A stretch of 64,000 nucleotides of DNA, from NCBI RefSeq assembly GCF_030818075.1, contig NZ_JAUSZZ010000001.1, positions 1 to 64,000 on the forward strand. The letters are read 5' to 3'. Within the stretch, counting starts at the first letter, position 1, and every line of letters starts with the position of its first letter. The stretch is from Microbacterium proteolyticum (GTDB lineage: Bacteria > Actinomycetota > Actinomycetes > Actinomycetales > Microbacteriaceae). Of the stretch, positions 54,714-63,498 are shown piece by piece. The notes under the pieces were generated by a model that saw nothing but the letters and a program-made list of their open reading frames with translations, did not search any database and was not told the origin of the DNA. The position numbers were made by a program, and so were the translations under genes.

Positions 54714-54977
54714 GACACTCCTGAGGATTGCGGTGGGCGCGACGAAGGGGGTCTTTCGGACCGGTTCACGTCGTCGCGAAGAGGGTGGCTGGTGCGGGCT
54801 CAGACGACCGCGTGAGGAGGGATGCCACGGAGCACGCCGCTCGGCTGCTCGCTGCCGAGAGTGCCAGACATTCTCGGCAAACTCAAATTCTGCCAATCGT
54901 TTGACACACTCTGCCCCGCGCCATACGCTGACCGCGAGGAGCAGGAGCCACGTCTCGCGACAGAAAGCAGATCCGAC
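54714..54977 (+). promoter_or_regulatory. Divergent promoter region with a consensus promoter for the GH68 gene
   Basis: TTGACA (54901-54906) and TACGCT (54924-54929) are 17 bases apart, a textbook SigA-type promoter 49 bases before the GH68 start. Upstream, TGCC...GGCA symmetry around ATTCTCGGC and a second TTCTGCC are possible regulator sites. The same gap must contain the promoter for the leftward surface operon. Confidence 0.65.
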
Positions 54978-56597
54978 GTGACCATCACGCACAACCGAGT
55001 AGGACGCACCCGCGTCCGGCTCGCGGCGATCGCCGCAGTGATCGCCACCACCGCCGTCTTGGCGGCGGGAGTACCCGCGCAGGCGCAAGCCGCGCCCGCG
55101 GCCGCGGCCGCGGCCGTTCCGGGCTACCCGGCCCCGACCGAGCACACCCAGAAGGCCTACGACCCCGAGGACGACTTCACCGCGAAGTGGACTCGCGCCG
55201 ATGCGCGGCAGATCAAGGCCATGAGCAACCCCAACGCCCCGTCGCGTGCGAACTCCATGCCCGAGGAGTACACCATGCCGACGGTGCCGCAGGACTTCCC
55301 CGACATGAGCAACGAGCAGGTGTGGGTCTGGGACAGCTGGACCCTCACCGACGGGAGCTCGGCGCAGCCCAGCTTCAAGGGCTGGGAGGTCGTCTTCTCG
55401 CTCGTCGCCGACCGCAAGCTCGGCTTCGACGACCGTCACACGTACGCCAAGCTCGGCTACTTCTACCGTAAGGCCGATGTGGCGGAGCGCCCGAAGAACG
55501 GCGGCTGGACCTACGGCGGCCTGGTCTTCCCGGACGGGGCATCCGGCGCGATCTTCGAGGACCAGTCCTTCAGCCACCAGACGGAGTGGTCGGGCTCGAC
55601 CCGCATCTTCGACGGCAACAAGCTGCGCATCTTCTACACGGCGGTGGCGTTCTACCGCAACGAGGACGGCTCCAACCGCAAGCCGTACGACCCGCGCCTG
55701 GTGCAGAGCGAGGGGCGCATCTTCGCCGATGACAAGGGCGTGTGGTTGACCGGCTTCCGCGACCAGCACGACATGCTCAAGGCCGACGGCGAGTACTACC
55801 AGACCGGCGCGCAGAACGAGTTCTTCAACTTCCGCGACCCGTTCACCTTCGAGGACCCCGCCCACCCCGGCAAGACCTACATGGTCTTCGAGGGCAACTC
55901 GGCCTTCCCCCGCGGCGAGCGCTCGTGCACCGAGGAAGACATGGGCTATGCACCGGGCGATCCGTACGCCGAGACCGCCGACCAGGCGATGGACATGGGC
56001 GCGCACTTCCAGCTCGCCAACGTCGGACTCGCGGTGGCCGAGAACGCCGCCCTCACCAAGTGGCGCTTCCTGCCGCCCATCCTGTCGGCCAACTGCGTGA
56101 ACGATCAGACCGAGCGTCCGCAGATCTACATCAAGGACGGCAAGTACTACCTGTTCACCATCACCCACCGCAGCACGTACGCGGCCGGTATCGACGGCCC
56201 CGAGGGGGTCTACGGTTTCGTGGGCGACGGCATCCGCAGCGACTTCCAGCCGGTCAACCGCGGGTCGGGCCTTGCGCTCGGCAGCCCCTCGAACCTGAAC
56301 TTCGCGGTGGGCACGCCCTTCGCACCGGACTACAACCAGCACCCGGGACAGTTCCAGGCCTACTCGCACTACGTCATGCCCGGCGGCCTGGTGCAGTCGT
56401 TCATCGACACCATCGGCACCAGCGACAACTTCGTCCGCGGCGGAACCCTCGCACCGACCGTGCGCGTCGACATCAACGGCAACGCCGTCACGGTCGACCG
56501 CTCGTACGGCAAGAACGGGCTCGGCGCATGGGCGGACATCCCCTCGGGCTACGCGCACGAGATCGCCCCGACGCCGGACCCCCGGCCGATCGGCTGA
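54978..56597 (+). CDS. GH68 levansucrase/inulosucrase, secreted
   Basis: A 539-residue enzyme that transfers fructose from sucrose to build levan or fructo-oligosaccharides. A signal peptide ends near AQAQA (about 37). The catalytic residues are in place: nucleophile Asp119 in VWDSW, transition-state Asp287 in FRDPF and acid/base Glu379 in TERPQIY. GTG 54978 gives the signal peptide directly. It is divergent from the GH32 surface operon, so synthesis and breakdown of fructan are encoded back to back. Confidence 0.95.
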   Translation: MTITHNRVGRTRVRLAAIAAVIATTAVLAAGVPAQAQAAPAAAAAAVPGYPAPTEHTQKAYDPEDDFTAKWTRADARQIKAMSNPNAPSRANSMPEEYTMPTVPQDFPDMSNEQVWVWDSWTLTDGSSAQPSFKGWEVVFSLVADRKLGFDDRHTYAKLGYFYRKADVAERPKNGGWTYGGLVFPDGASGAIFEDQSFSHQTEWSGSTRIFDGNKLRIFYTAVAFYRNEDGSNRKPYDPRLVQSEGRIFADDKGVWLTGFRDQHDMLKADGEYYQTGAQNEFFNFRDPFTFEDPAHPGKTYMVFEGNSAFPRGERSCTEEDMGYAPGDPYAETADQAMDMGAHFQLANVGLAVAENAALTKWRFLPPILSANCVNDQTERPQIYIKDGKYYLFTITHRSTYAAGIDGPEGVYGFVGDGIRSDFQPVNRGSGLALGSPSNLNFAVGTPFAPDYNQHPGQFQAYSHYVMPGGLVQSFIDTIGTSDNFVRGGTLAPTVRVDINGNAVTVDRSYGKNGLGAWADIPSGYAHEIAPTPDPRPIG

Positions 56598-56610
56598 CAC
56601 CCTTCCCTCG

Positions 56611-56640
56611 AACGGGGCCCCGCTGCGGCGGGGCCCCGTT
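56611..56640 (+). terminator. Strong terminator after the GH68 gene
   Basis: Perfect 13-base arms (AACGGGGCCCCGC and its complement) with a four-base loop, followed by CCCCCTTTCC, 13 bases past the stop. Confidence 0.8.
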
Positions 56641-56773
56641 CCCCCTTTCCGCGGTTCGCGCGCGGCCGGCTGCGGGCATCTCACCCGCCCCCTCGCCCGT
56701 CGTCACCCCCTGGCGGACCACCGCGTAATCTGGGTCTCACCACCCCCCGGGGGCGGGGTGCCGAGGAGTTCCG

Positions 56774-58666
56774 GTGCTGATGAATGCCACGACGATGGCC
56801 GACGCGATCCTGCATGCCCTCGGAGGGCCCGACAACGTCGCGTCCTCGACGCACTGCGCGACGCGTCTGCGGGTGAACCCGCGGGATGCGGCACGGGTGG
56901 ATGCCGCCGCACTCGACGCCGTCCCCGGCGTCCTGGCGACGCAGGTGGTGGGTGAACAGGTGCAGGTCGTGGTGGGCCCGGGCCGGGTGGACGAGCTCGC
57001 CGCGGCATTCGCGCGGGTGCTCTCACCCGAGCCGACGGTCCCCACGCGCCGCCTTCCGACTCGCGTGATCAGCGTGATCGTCGATGTCTTCACCCCGCTG
57101 CTGCCCGCGCTCGTGGCCGGGGGCCTGCTCACCGCCATCCACAACGTGCTCGCCGGCCCTGGCGCGTTCGGTGATCTGGCCGCAGTGGAAGCCGTACCGG
57201 AGTTGCGAGGTCCGGTGGCCCTGGTGGGCATGCTGGGCGCGGCGGTCTTCGCCCTCCTGCCCGTGCTGCTCGGCTTCGCGGCCGCCGGACGCTTCGGCGG
57301 GAGCCCCTATCTCGGTGCGGCGATGGGCGCCGCCCTCGTCGCCGCCCCCGGACTCGCCGCCGTCTCGGCGCTGCCGGCCATCCACCTGACCCCCAGCACG
57401 GGGTGGGTGCTCGACGGGATCGACGTGCTCGCCATCGATTACCAGGGCACGGTGCTCCCGATCATCGTGATCTGCTTCGTCCTCGCCCGCCTGGAGCGCT
57501 TCTTCGGTCGGCGGCTACGGGGTTCGGCTCGAGTGCTGCTCGTGCCGCTCCTGACGTTGCTGACCACGGGGCTGCTGGCCTTCCTCATCCTGGGCCCGAC
57601 GCTGCGCTTCCTCGGCGACACCGCCGCCGAGGGCATGGAGTGGCTGTACACGAGCGCCGGAGTGGTCGGCGGCACCGTGGTGGGCGCGGTGTACTCACCG
57701 CTCGTGGTGACCGGTCTGCATCAGGGATTGATCGCGATCGAACTGGGCCTGCTGTCGACCGGCGGATCGTTCATCTTCCCCATCGCCGCGGCCGCCAACG
57801 TCGCCCAGGCAGCGGCCACGCTCGCGATCTGGGTCTCCGCACGGCGCGGGTCGCGACTGCGCGCACTCGCGGCGACGGCGACCGTTCCGGCGGCGCTCGG
57901 CATCGCGGAACCGGCGATATTCGGCGTCACTCTGCGGCTGCGCGCACCGTTCGCGATCGCCGTCGGCGCGACGGCCGTCGCCGCGACCCTCCTGGCGGCG
58001 ATGCACGTGCAGGCCGTCACCCTCGGGGCGGCCGGAGTCTTCGGCTTCGTCTCGATCGCCCCGGGCCGGGTCGGACCGTTCCTGGCGTGCCTCGGGGTGT
58101 CGATCGTGCTGTCGTTCACCGGGACGCTCCTGTGGGCACGCTGGCGGCAGCGGGGCGGGCGTCCGCTCGAGAGCGACGGGGCCACCGAGCCGAGCGACGA
58201 GACGACGGTCCGCTCCCCGGCGGCGGGGACGCGGCTCGACGTGTCCGCCCTGGCCGACCCGGTGTTCGCCGCCAGGGCCCTGGGCCCGACGTCCGCGGTC
58301 GCGCCGTCCTCGGGTCTCGTCTCCTCCCCCGCAGCGGGAACGATCAGCGCCATCGCGGCCGCCTCGCACGCGTACGGCATCACCACCGACGACGGCACGG
58401 AGCTGCTCGTGCACGTGGGAATCGACACCGTGCGGTTGGCGGGCCGAGGGTTCCGGCCGCTCGTGCGCGTCGGCGACCGGGTCGCCTCCGGCGATGCGCT
58501 CGTGCATGTCGACCTGGCCGCGGTGAGGGGGGCCGGGTTCGACCCGGTCGTGCTCACCATCGTCACGAACGCCGACGAGCACCAGTACACCGACATCGCG
58601 GGGGGCTCCGAGGTCGCCGTGGGGACGCCCCTGATGCGGCAGACGCGCGTTGCGAAAGAAAACTGA
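56774..58666 (+). CDS. PTS beta-glucoside/sucrose-type transporter, EIIBCA
   Basis: A 630-residue phosphotransferase permease. Domain order is IIB (phospho-Cys28 in SSTHCATRLR), IIC (about 100-460, ten or so membrane segments, with VVTGLHQGLIAIE and GIAEPAIFGV) and IIA (phospho-His near 547 in LLVHVGIDTV). It imports and phosphorylates a sugar, most likely sucrose given the neighbours. GTG 56774 has GAGGAG about six bases upstream; ATG 56780 is an alternative. TAATCT near 56728 may be the -10 box. Confidence 0.92.
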   Translation: MLMNATTMADAILHALGGPDNVASSTHCATRLRVNPRDAARVDAAALDAVPGVLATQVVGEQVQVVVGPGRVDELAAAFARVLSPEPTVPTRRLPTRVISVIVDVFTPLLPALVAGGLLTAIHNVLAGPGAFGDLAAVEAVPELRGPVALVGMLGAAVFALLPVLLGFAAAGRFGGSPYLGAAMGAALVAAPGLAAVSALPAIHLTPSTGWVLDGIDVLAIDYQGTVLPIIVICFVLARLERFFGRRLRGSARVLLVPLLTLLTTGLLAFLILGPTLRFLGDTAAEGMEWLYTSAGVVGGTVVGAVYSPLVVTGLHQGLIAIELGLLSTGGSFIFPIAAAANVAQAAATLAIWVSARRGSRLRALAATATVPAALGIAEPAIFGVTLRLRAPFAIAVGATAVAATLLAAMHVQAVTLGAAGVFGFVSIAPGRVGPFLACLGVSIVLSFTGTLLWARWRQRGGRPLESDGATEPSDETTVRSPAAGTRLDVSALADPVFAARALGPTSAVAPSSGLVSSPAAGTISAIAAASHAYGITTDDGTELLVHVGIDTVRLAGRGFRPLVRVGDRVASGDALVHVDLAAVRGAGFDPVVLTIVTNADEHQYTDIAGGSEVAVGTPLMRQTRVAKEN

Positions 58667-58723
58667 TTAACCGCTTGACCATCCTCTCGACCGCTTGCTA
58701 GCGTCTGCGTAACCGATTAACCA
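58661..58723 (+). promoter_or_regulatory. Promoter and candidate LacI-type sites before the cytoplasmic GH32 operon
   Basis: TTGACC (58675-58680) and TAGCGT (58699-58704), 18 bases apart, form a plausible promoter. A GATTAACC sequence occurs on each side of it (within 58661-58675 and 58709-58723). These flanking direct repeats are good candidates for binding by one of the two LacI-type regulators. Inferred. Confidence 0.55.
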
Positions 58724-58768
58724 TCCCGGTTCATCGGTCGCCGTGAGTCTCAACGAGGAGTCATCCGC

Positions 58769-60236
58769 ATGCACGAACGAGGGTTCTTCCGCCCGCCCCA
58801 CGCCTGGGTCGGCGACGTCATCCCCTGGCAGGAAGACGGACGCTTCCACCTCTTCTATCTGCACGAGTCCCGCCGCACCCCCAAGGTCGGCATGCCCTGG
58901 CACCGCGTGATCACCGACGACCTCGTCACCTTCACCGAGACCGGCGAGGCGGTGGCCTCCGGCGGCCCGGATGCCGACGACTTCAACGTCTACACCGGCA
59001 GCGTCGTCGTCGAAGACGGCATCCACCACGTGTTCTACACGGGGCAGAACCCCGCCCACGTCGGCTCCGACGGCCTCCCCCTGCAGCTCGTGCTGCACGC
59101 CACCAGCACCGATGGCATGCGCACCTGGCAGCGCCACCCCGAGCACACGTTCGGCGCGACGGCCGGCTACGAGACGGCCGACTGGCGCGACCCGTTCGTC
59201 TTCCGCGACGAGGCCGCGGGTCTGTGGCGCATGCTCGTCACCGCCCGCCACGCCGAAGGCCCCGAGCGTCGGCGAGGGGTCATCGCCCAGTGCGTGTCGC
59301 GCGATCTCCTCACCTGGGAGGCCGCGGAGCCGTTCTGGGACCCCCGCCGCTACATCGCGCACGAGTGCCCCGAGGTCTTCGAGTGGAACGGCTGGTGGTA
59401 CCTGGTGTACTCCGAGTTCAGCGAGTCGTTCACCACCCGATACCGCGTCTCGCGGAGCCTCCACGGCCCCTGGACGGTTCCCGCCGACGACTCCCTCGAC
59501 GGGCCGCGCGTACTACGCGGCGAAATCCGCAGCCCGCGACGGTCGGCGCTTCTTCTTCGGCTGGATCGCCTCCCGCGAGGGCGGAACCGACGACGGCGCC
59601 TGGCAGTGGGCGGGAACCCTCTCGGTGCTCGAAGCCGAGCAGAACCTCGACGGAACGCTCCGCTTCCACCCGCCGCGCGAGCTGGTGGAGACCTTCGACA
59701 GGGGCGTGGCCGCCGCGGCATCCGGCACCGTCCTCTCGGCCCCCGACGGCTACGCCGGTCTCGTGTTGACCGAGACGATCCCCTCGACCTTCCGCGTCGA
59801 CGCCGTGTTCGACATCGCCGCGGGCACGACCGAGTGCGGGCTGCTGCTGCGCGCGAGCGCCGATGGCGACGAGGGCTACGCCCTGCGCCTCGAGCCCCGG
59901 CGCAACCGCCTGGTTCTCGACCGCTGGCCGCGCCGACGCACCGGCGGCGAGCAGTGGCAGATCTCGGGCGACGTGCCCTTCGCCGTCGAGCTGGAACGCC
60001 CGGTCGACCTCACCCCGGGTCCGCACCGCATCGAGGTGATCGTCGACGGCGACCTGTGCGTCGCCACTGTCGACGGCGCCGTCACTCTCAGCACGCGTCT
60101 CTACGACCGCACCGCCGGCGGTGTCGGCGCCTTCGTCGGCGAAGGCAGCGCCACGATCCTCAGCCTCGACGTGTCCACACGAGAAGCGCGCTTCCCCGCC
60201 TCTCAGCGCGACGACCTCCTCGTCGCCTCCTCCTGA
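58769..60236 (+). pseudogene. Cytoplasmic GH32 fructosidase, frameshifted by one base
   Basis: ATG 58769 starts a GH32 protein without signal peptide. Its first-blade motif is VGDVIPWQEDGRFHLFYLH instead of WINDPNG; the Asp is retained. DWRDPFVF and HECPEVFEWNG supply the other two acids. After DSLDG (about 59505) the frame moves on by one: YYAAKSAARDGRRFFFGW and the C-terminal beta-sandwich continue to 60236. One extra base in GGGCCGCGCG (59501-59510) explains it. Probably a sequence error. The product would cleave imported sucrose, levanbiose or fructo-oligosaccharides. Confidence 0.8.
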
Positions 60237-60277
60237 GCCCACCCGCACCCGCACCACACACATCAATGGAGATTCAC

Positions 60278-61615
60278 ATGGTCAACCACGCCCGCACGGC
60301 ATCCTGGCTCGCCCTGGCAGCCGCCACCGCCGTCGTCCTCTCCGGCTGCGCCGGCGGCGGAACAGGGGGAGACCCCACCGACGTCAACCCCGAGGGCGAG
60401 ATCACGCCCCGCGAGATCTCGTGGCTGCTCTCGCGCCCGGCCGACGGCGGGGTCATCACCGCGATGCAGAAGATCGCGGACGAATACGCCGCCGACCACC
60501 CGGGCTTCGCCCTCAACCTCATCACCACGCCCGACCGGCCCAGCTACATCCAGAAGTACGAGACCCTCGCCGCGGCGAACAAGCTGCCCGAGCTCTTCGA
60601 CACCGATGCCACCCCTTTCGCGCAGAAGCTCGCCGAACAGGGCCGCATGGTCGACGTCGATCTGCTGCTGGACGACCTGGGGCTCGCCGACGACTACCGC
60701 GAGGCGGCGCTGAACTACCAGCGCTTCGACGACGGGTCGCTGTACATGGTGCCGTTCGAGTTCCAGCTGGAGTTCTTCTGGTACAACCGCGACCTGCTGG
60801 CCCAGGCCGGTGTCTCGGTGCCCGCGACCCTCGACGACTTCGCCCCCATGTGCGAGGCGCTGCGCGCCCAGGGCGTCACCCCGATCGCCCTCGACGGCGC
60901 CGACGGCTGGCCCCTCGAGCGCTACATGGCCTACTACCCCTTCCGTCAGGCGGGCCCGGAGTACGTGCAGGAGCTCAAGACGGGCGAAGCGAAATTCTCC
61001 GACGCCCCCGGCCGCGCCGCCGCCGACTGGCTGTACGGCCTCGGTCAGGCCGGGTGCTTCCAGGAGGGCTTCTCGTCGACCGGCTATGCCGACGCCCAGG
61101 CGCAGTTCACCTCGGGCAAGGCCGCGGTCTACAACATCGGCACGTGGGAGCTCGCGAACCTCGCCACCGACAAGCTCGACGCGGGCGTGCGCGACAGCGT
61201 CGACTACTTCACGCTTCCCACCCTTCCGGGAGCGGTGACCGCCGACGACGAGTACGTCGCCCCGTCGGGCATCGGAATGGCGGTCAACGCCTCGACCTAC
61301 GACCCCCTGGTGCGCGACTTCCTCGCCTTCGCGCTCGAGCGCTACCCCGCCGAGGTCGCCGCTTCGGGCGCCCTGTCTCCGACCACGGATGCGGCGACCG
61401 AGATCCCGGCGAACGCCACGCCGCTGTACACCCGGGCGATCGAGCAGGCCGGCGAGGTCGGCGAGGAGCTCGCGATGCCCTGGGACACGCAGCTCGACCC
61501 CGCCACCAACACCCGCCTCCAGCAGGAGTTGACCCTCCTCGTGCAGGGCGACATCACGCCCGACGAGTTCGTCAGCACCATGGATGCCGCCCTGACGGAG
61601 AACGTCGGTGACTGA
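60278..61615 (+). CDS. Sugar ABC transporter substrate-binding lipoprotein
   Basis: A 445-residue extracytoplasmic binding protein of the COG1653 type. A lipoprotein signal ends LSGC. The mature part has FALNLITTPDRPSYIQKYET, PFEFQLEFFWYNRDLLAQAG and GKAAVYNIGTWEL, typical of oligosaccharide binders. ATG 60278 is chosen because GGAG lies about seven bases before it, over ATG 60266. It overlaps the first permease by eight bases. A fructo-oligosaccharide ligand is inferred from the GH32 neighbour. Confidence 0.92.
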   Translation: MVNHARTASWLALAAATAVVLSGCAGGGTGGDPTDVNPEGEITPREISWLLSRPADGGVITAMQKIADEYAADHPGFALNLITTPDRPSYIQKYETLAAANKLPELFDTDATPFAQKLAEQGRMVDVDLLLDDLGLADDYREAALNYQRFDDGSLYMVPFEFQLEFFWYNRDLLAQAGVSVPATLDDFAPMCEALRAQGVTPIALDGADGWPLERYMAYYPFRQAGPEYVQELKTGEAKFSDAPGRAAADWLYGLGQAGCFQEGFSSTGYADAQAQFTSGKAAVYNIGTWELANLATDKLDAGVRDSVDYFTLPTLPGAVTADDEYVAPSGIGMAVNASTYDPLVRDFLAFALERYPAEVAASGALSPTTDAATEIPANATPLYTRAIEQAGEVGEELAMPWDTQLDPATNTRLQQELTLLVQGDITPDEFVSTMDAALTENVGD

Positions 61616-62571
61616 CACGCTCGCACCGAGCCGGCCCCGCGTCACCGGGGCCGGCCGGCCCGCCCCCCGCCGCCGTCCGCTCAGCACCTCGATGCTGCCC
61701 CGGCGTTCGGGCCTGGCCGTCGCCGTCTTCCTCGTGCCGCCGCTGCTGCTGTACGGCGCCGCCGTGCTGCTGCCCATCGTGCAGTCGCTTGTGCTGAGCC
61801 TGTTCGAGTGGGACGGCATCACCGACCTCGAGTTCGTCGGGCTCGACAACTACGTCAAGATGTTCACCCGCGACGACGTCTTCTGGACCGCGTTCGGCAA
61901 CGCCCTCGGCTACCTCGCGATCTGCCTCGTGCTGCAGCTCGGCGGCGCTCTCGCGGTGGCGGGGCTGCTCACCGCCCTCCCCCGGGCGCGCGAGCTGGTG
62001 AAGACCCTCTACCTGCTGCCGGCCGTCATCTCCACCGTGGCGATCGCCTTCCTGTTCCTGCGGGTCTACTCGCTCGAGCCGGTGGGTCTCGTCAACCAGC
62101 TGCTGGCGTGGGTGGGCCTGGAGGGTCTGCAGACGGCGTGGCTGTCGAACGTGCAGACGGTGCTCGCCGCGGTGTCGATCCCCGAGGGATGGCGTTTCAC
62201 CGGCCTCTACATGCTCATCATCTACGCGGCCCTCATCGCGGTGCCGAAGGAGCTCGAAGAGGCCGCGCGCCTCGACGGCGCCTCGTGGTGGCAGACGTTC
62301 TGGCGCATCCGCTTCCCCTACATCCGCCCGGTCTGGATCACCACGACCGTCATGGCGACCACCTTCGCCCTGCGCGGCTTCGACATCCCGTACCTGCTCA
62401 CCAACGGCGGGCCCGGACAGTCGTCGGAGCTGTTGACCACCTACATGTACAAGACGGCCTTCGTCCACACCGACTACGGCTACGCCAGCGCGATCTCGGT
62501 CTTTCATCGTCGTGGAGTGCCTGGTCGCCGTCGGCCTGATCTTCCTGCTGCTGCGTCGGAAGGACGCGTGA
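61608..62571 (+). pseudogene. Sugar ABC transporter permease 1, frameshifted near its end
   Basis: GTG 61608 opens a MalF-type permease with six membrane segments, LSLFEWDGITDLEFVGLDNY and the ATPase-contact EAA loop EEAARLDGASWWQTFWRIRF. Just after YGYASAISVF (62500) one extra T in CTTTC shifts the frame. Removing it restores a last helix (IVVECLVAVGLIFLLL) and a stop at 62569-62571 that overlaps the ATG of permease 2. As given, the two permeases read as one fused frame. This looks like an assembly error. Confidence 0.8.
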
Positions 62572-63482
62572 TGAGCACGACCCTCGCCCCCGCCCCCATG
62601 GCATCCGTTCCCCTCGAGCCCGCACCCGCACCCCGGCGCGTGCACCGCTCGCCGCGCCTGCGCGTGCAGCGCACCCTGCTGACCGTCACGGTCGTGCTGA
62701 TCGTCGTGGTCCAGGTGTACCCGTTGCTGTGGCTGTTCCTCACCAGCTTCCGCACCGCGAGCGACTTCGCCGGCGGCGACCCGTTCGCCCTCCCGCGCGA
62801 GTGGACGCTCGAGAACTACTCCCGCGCGTTCGGCACCGGCAACCTGCTGCTGAACATCGGCAACTCGCTCATCGTGACCCTCGGGGCGAGCGCCCTCATC
62901 GTGGTGGCGGGCATGATGGCCGCCTACGCGCTGCAGGTGCTGGGCTTCCGGCTCAGCGGGTTCGTGCGCGCGCTGTTCCTGCTCGGCATCATCGTGCCGG
63001 TGCAGATCGCGCTCGTGCCGCTGTTCATCGACTACTCGCAGGTGGGGCTGCTCGACACGCACCTGTCGATGATCCTGCCGCTGGCGGCGTTCTCGCTGCC
63101 GATGGGCGTCTACCTGTTCTCGTCGTTCTACGAGTACATCCCGCGCGAGCTCTACGAGGCGGCGTCCCTGGACGGTGCCGGCCCGTACCGCATCTTCCTG
63201 CAGATCACGACGCCCCTGTCGGTGAACACGATCATCACCGTCGTCCTGGTGAACAGCATCTTCATCTGGAACGACTTCATCTTCGCGAACACCTTCGTGC
63301 TCTCCGACGGGCTCAAGACCATCCCGCTGGGCCTGCAAAACTACATCGGAGCGATGGGCAACACCGACTGGACGGCGACGTTCGCCGCGGTGTGCGTCAC
63401 GGTGACGCCGCTGCTGCTGGTGTTCCTCGTGCTCAACAAGGCGATGATCGCCGGGCTCGAGAGCGGAGCGACCAAGGGATGA
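62571..63482 (+). CDS. Sugar ABC transporter permease 2
   Basis: A 303-residue MalG-type permease with six membrane segments. The EAA loop is YEAASLDGAGPYRIFLQITT, followed by IFIWNDFIFANTFV and the terminal QNYIGAMGNTDWTATFAA, all standard for the family. ATG 62571 overlaps the restored stop of permease 1 as ATGA. No ATPase gene follows in the window, so a shared MsiK-type ATPase encoded elsewhere may serve. Confidence 0.93.
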   Translation: MSTTLAPAPMASVPLEPAPAPRRVHRSPRLRVQRTLLTVTVVLIVVVQVYPLLWLFLTSFRTASDFAGGDPFALPREWTLENYSRAFGTGNLLLNIGNSLIVTLGASALIVVAGMMAAYALQVLGFRLSGFVRALFLLGIIVPVQIALVPLFIDYSQVGLLDTHLSMILPLAAFSLPMGVYLFSSFYEYIPRELYEAASLDGAGPYRIFLQITTPLSVNTIITVVLVNSIFIWNDFIFANTFVLSDGLKTIPLGLQNYIGAMGNTDWTATFAAVCVTVTPLLLVFLVLNKAMIAGLESGATKG

Positions 63483-63498
63483 ACGCGAGGACCCCCTC

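Noticed and set aside
61608..63482. Apparent natural fusion of two ABC permeases into one 624-residue protein
   Set aside because: The junction lacks the last helix of permease 1 and reads out of frame; removing one T restores both proteins and the usual ATGA overlap.
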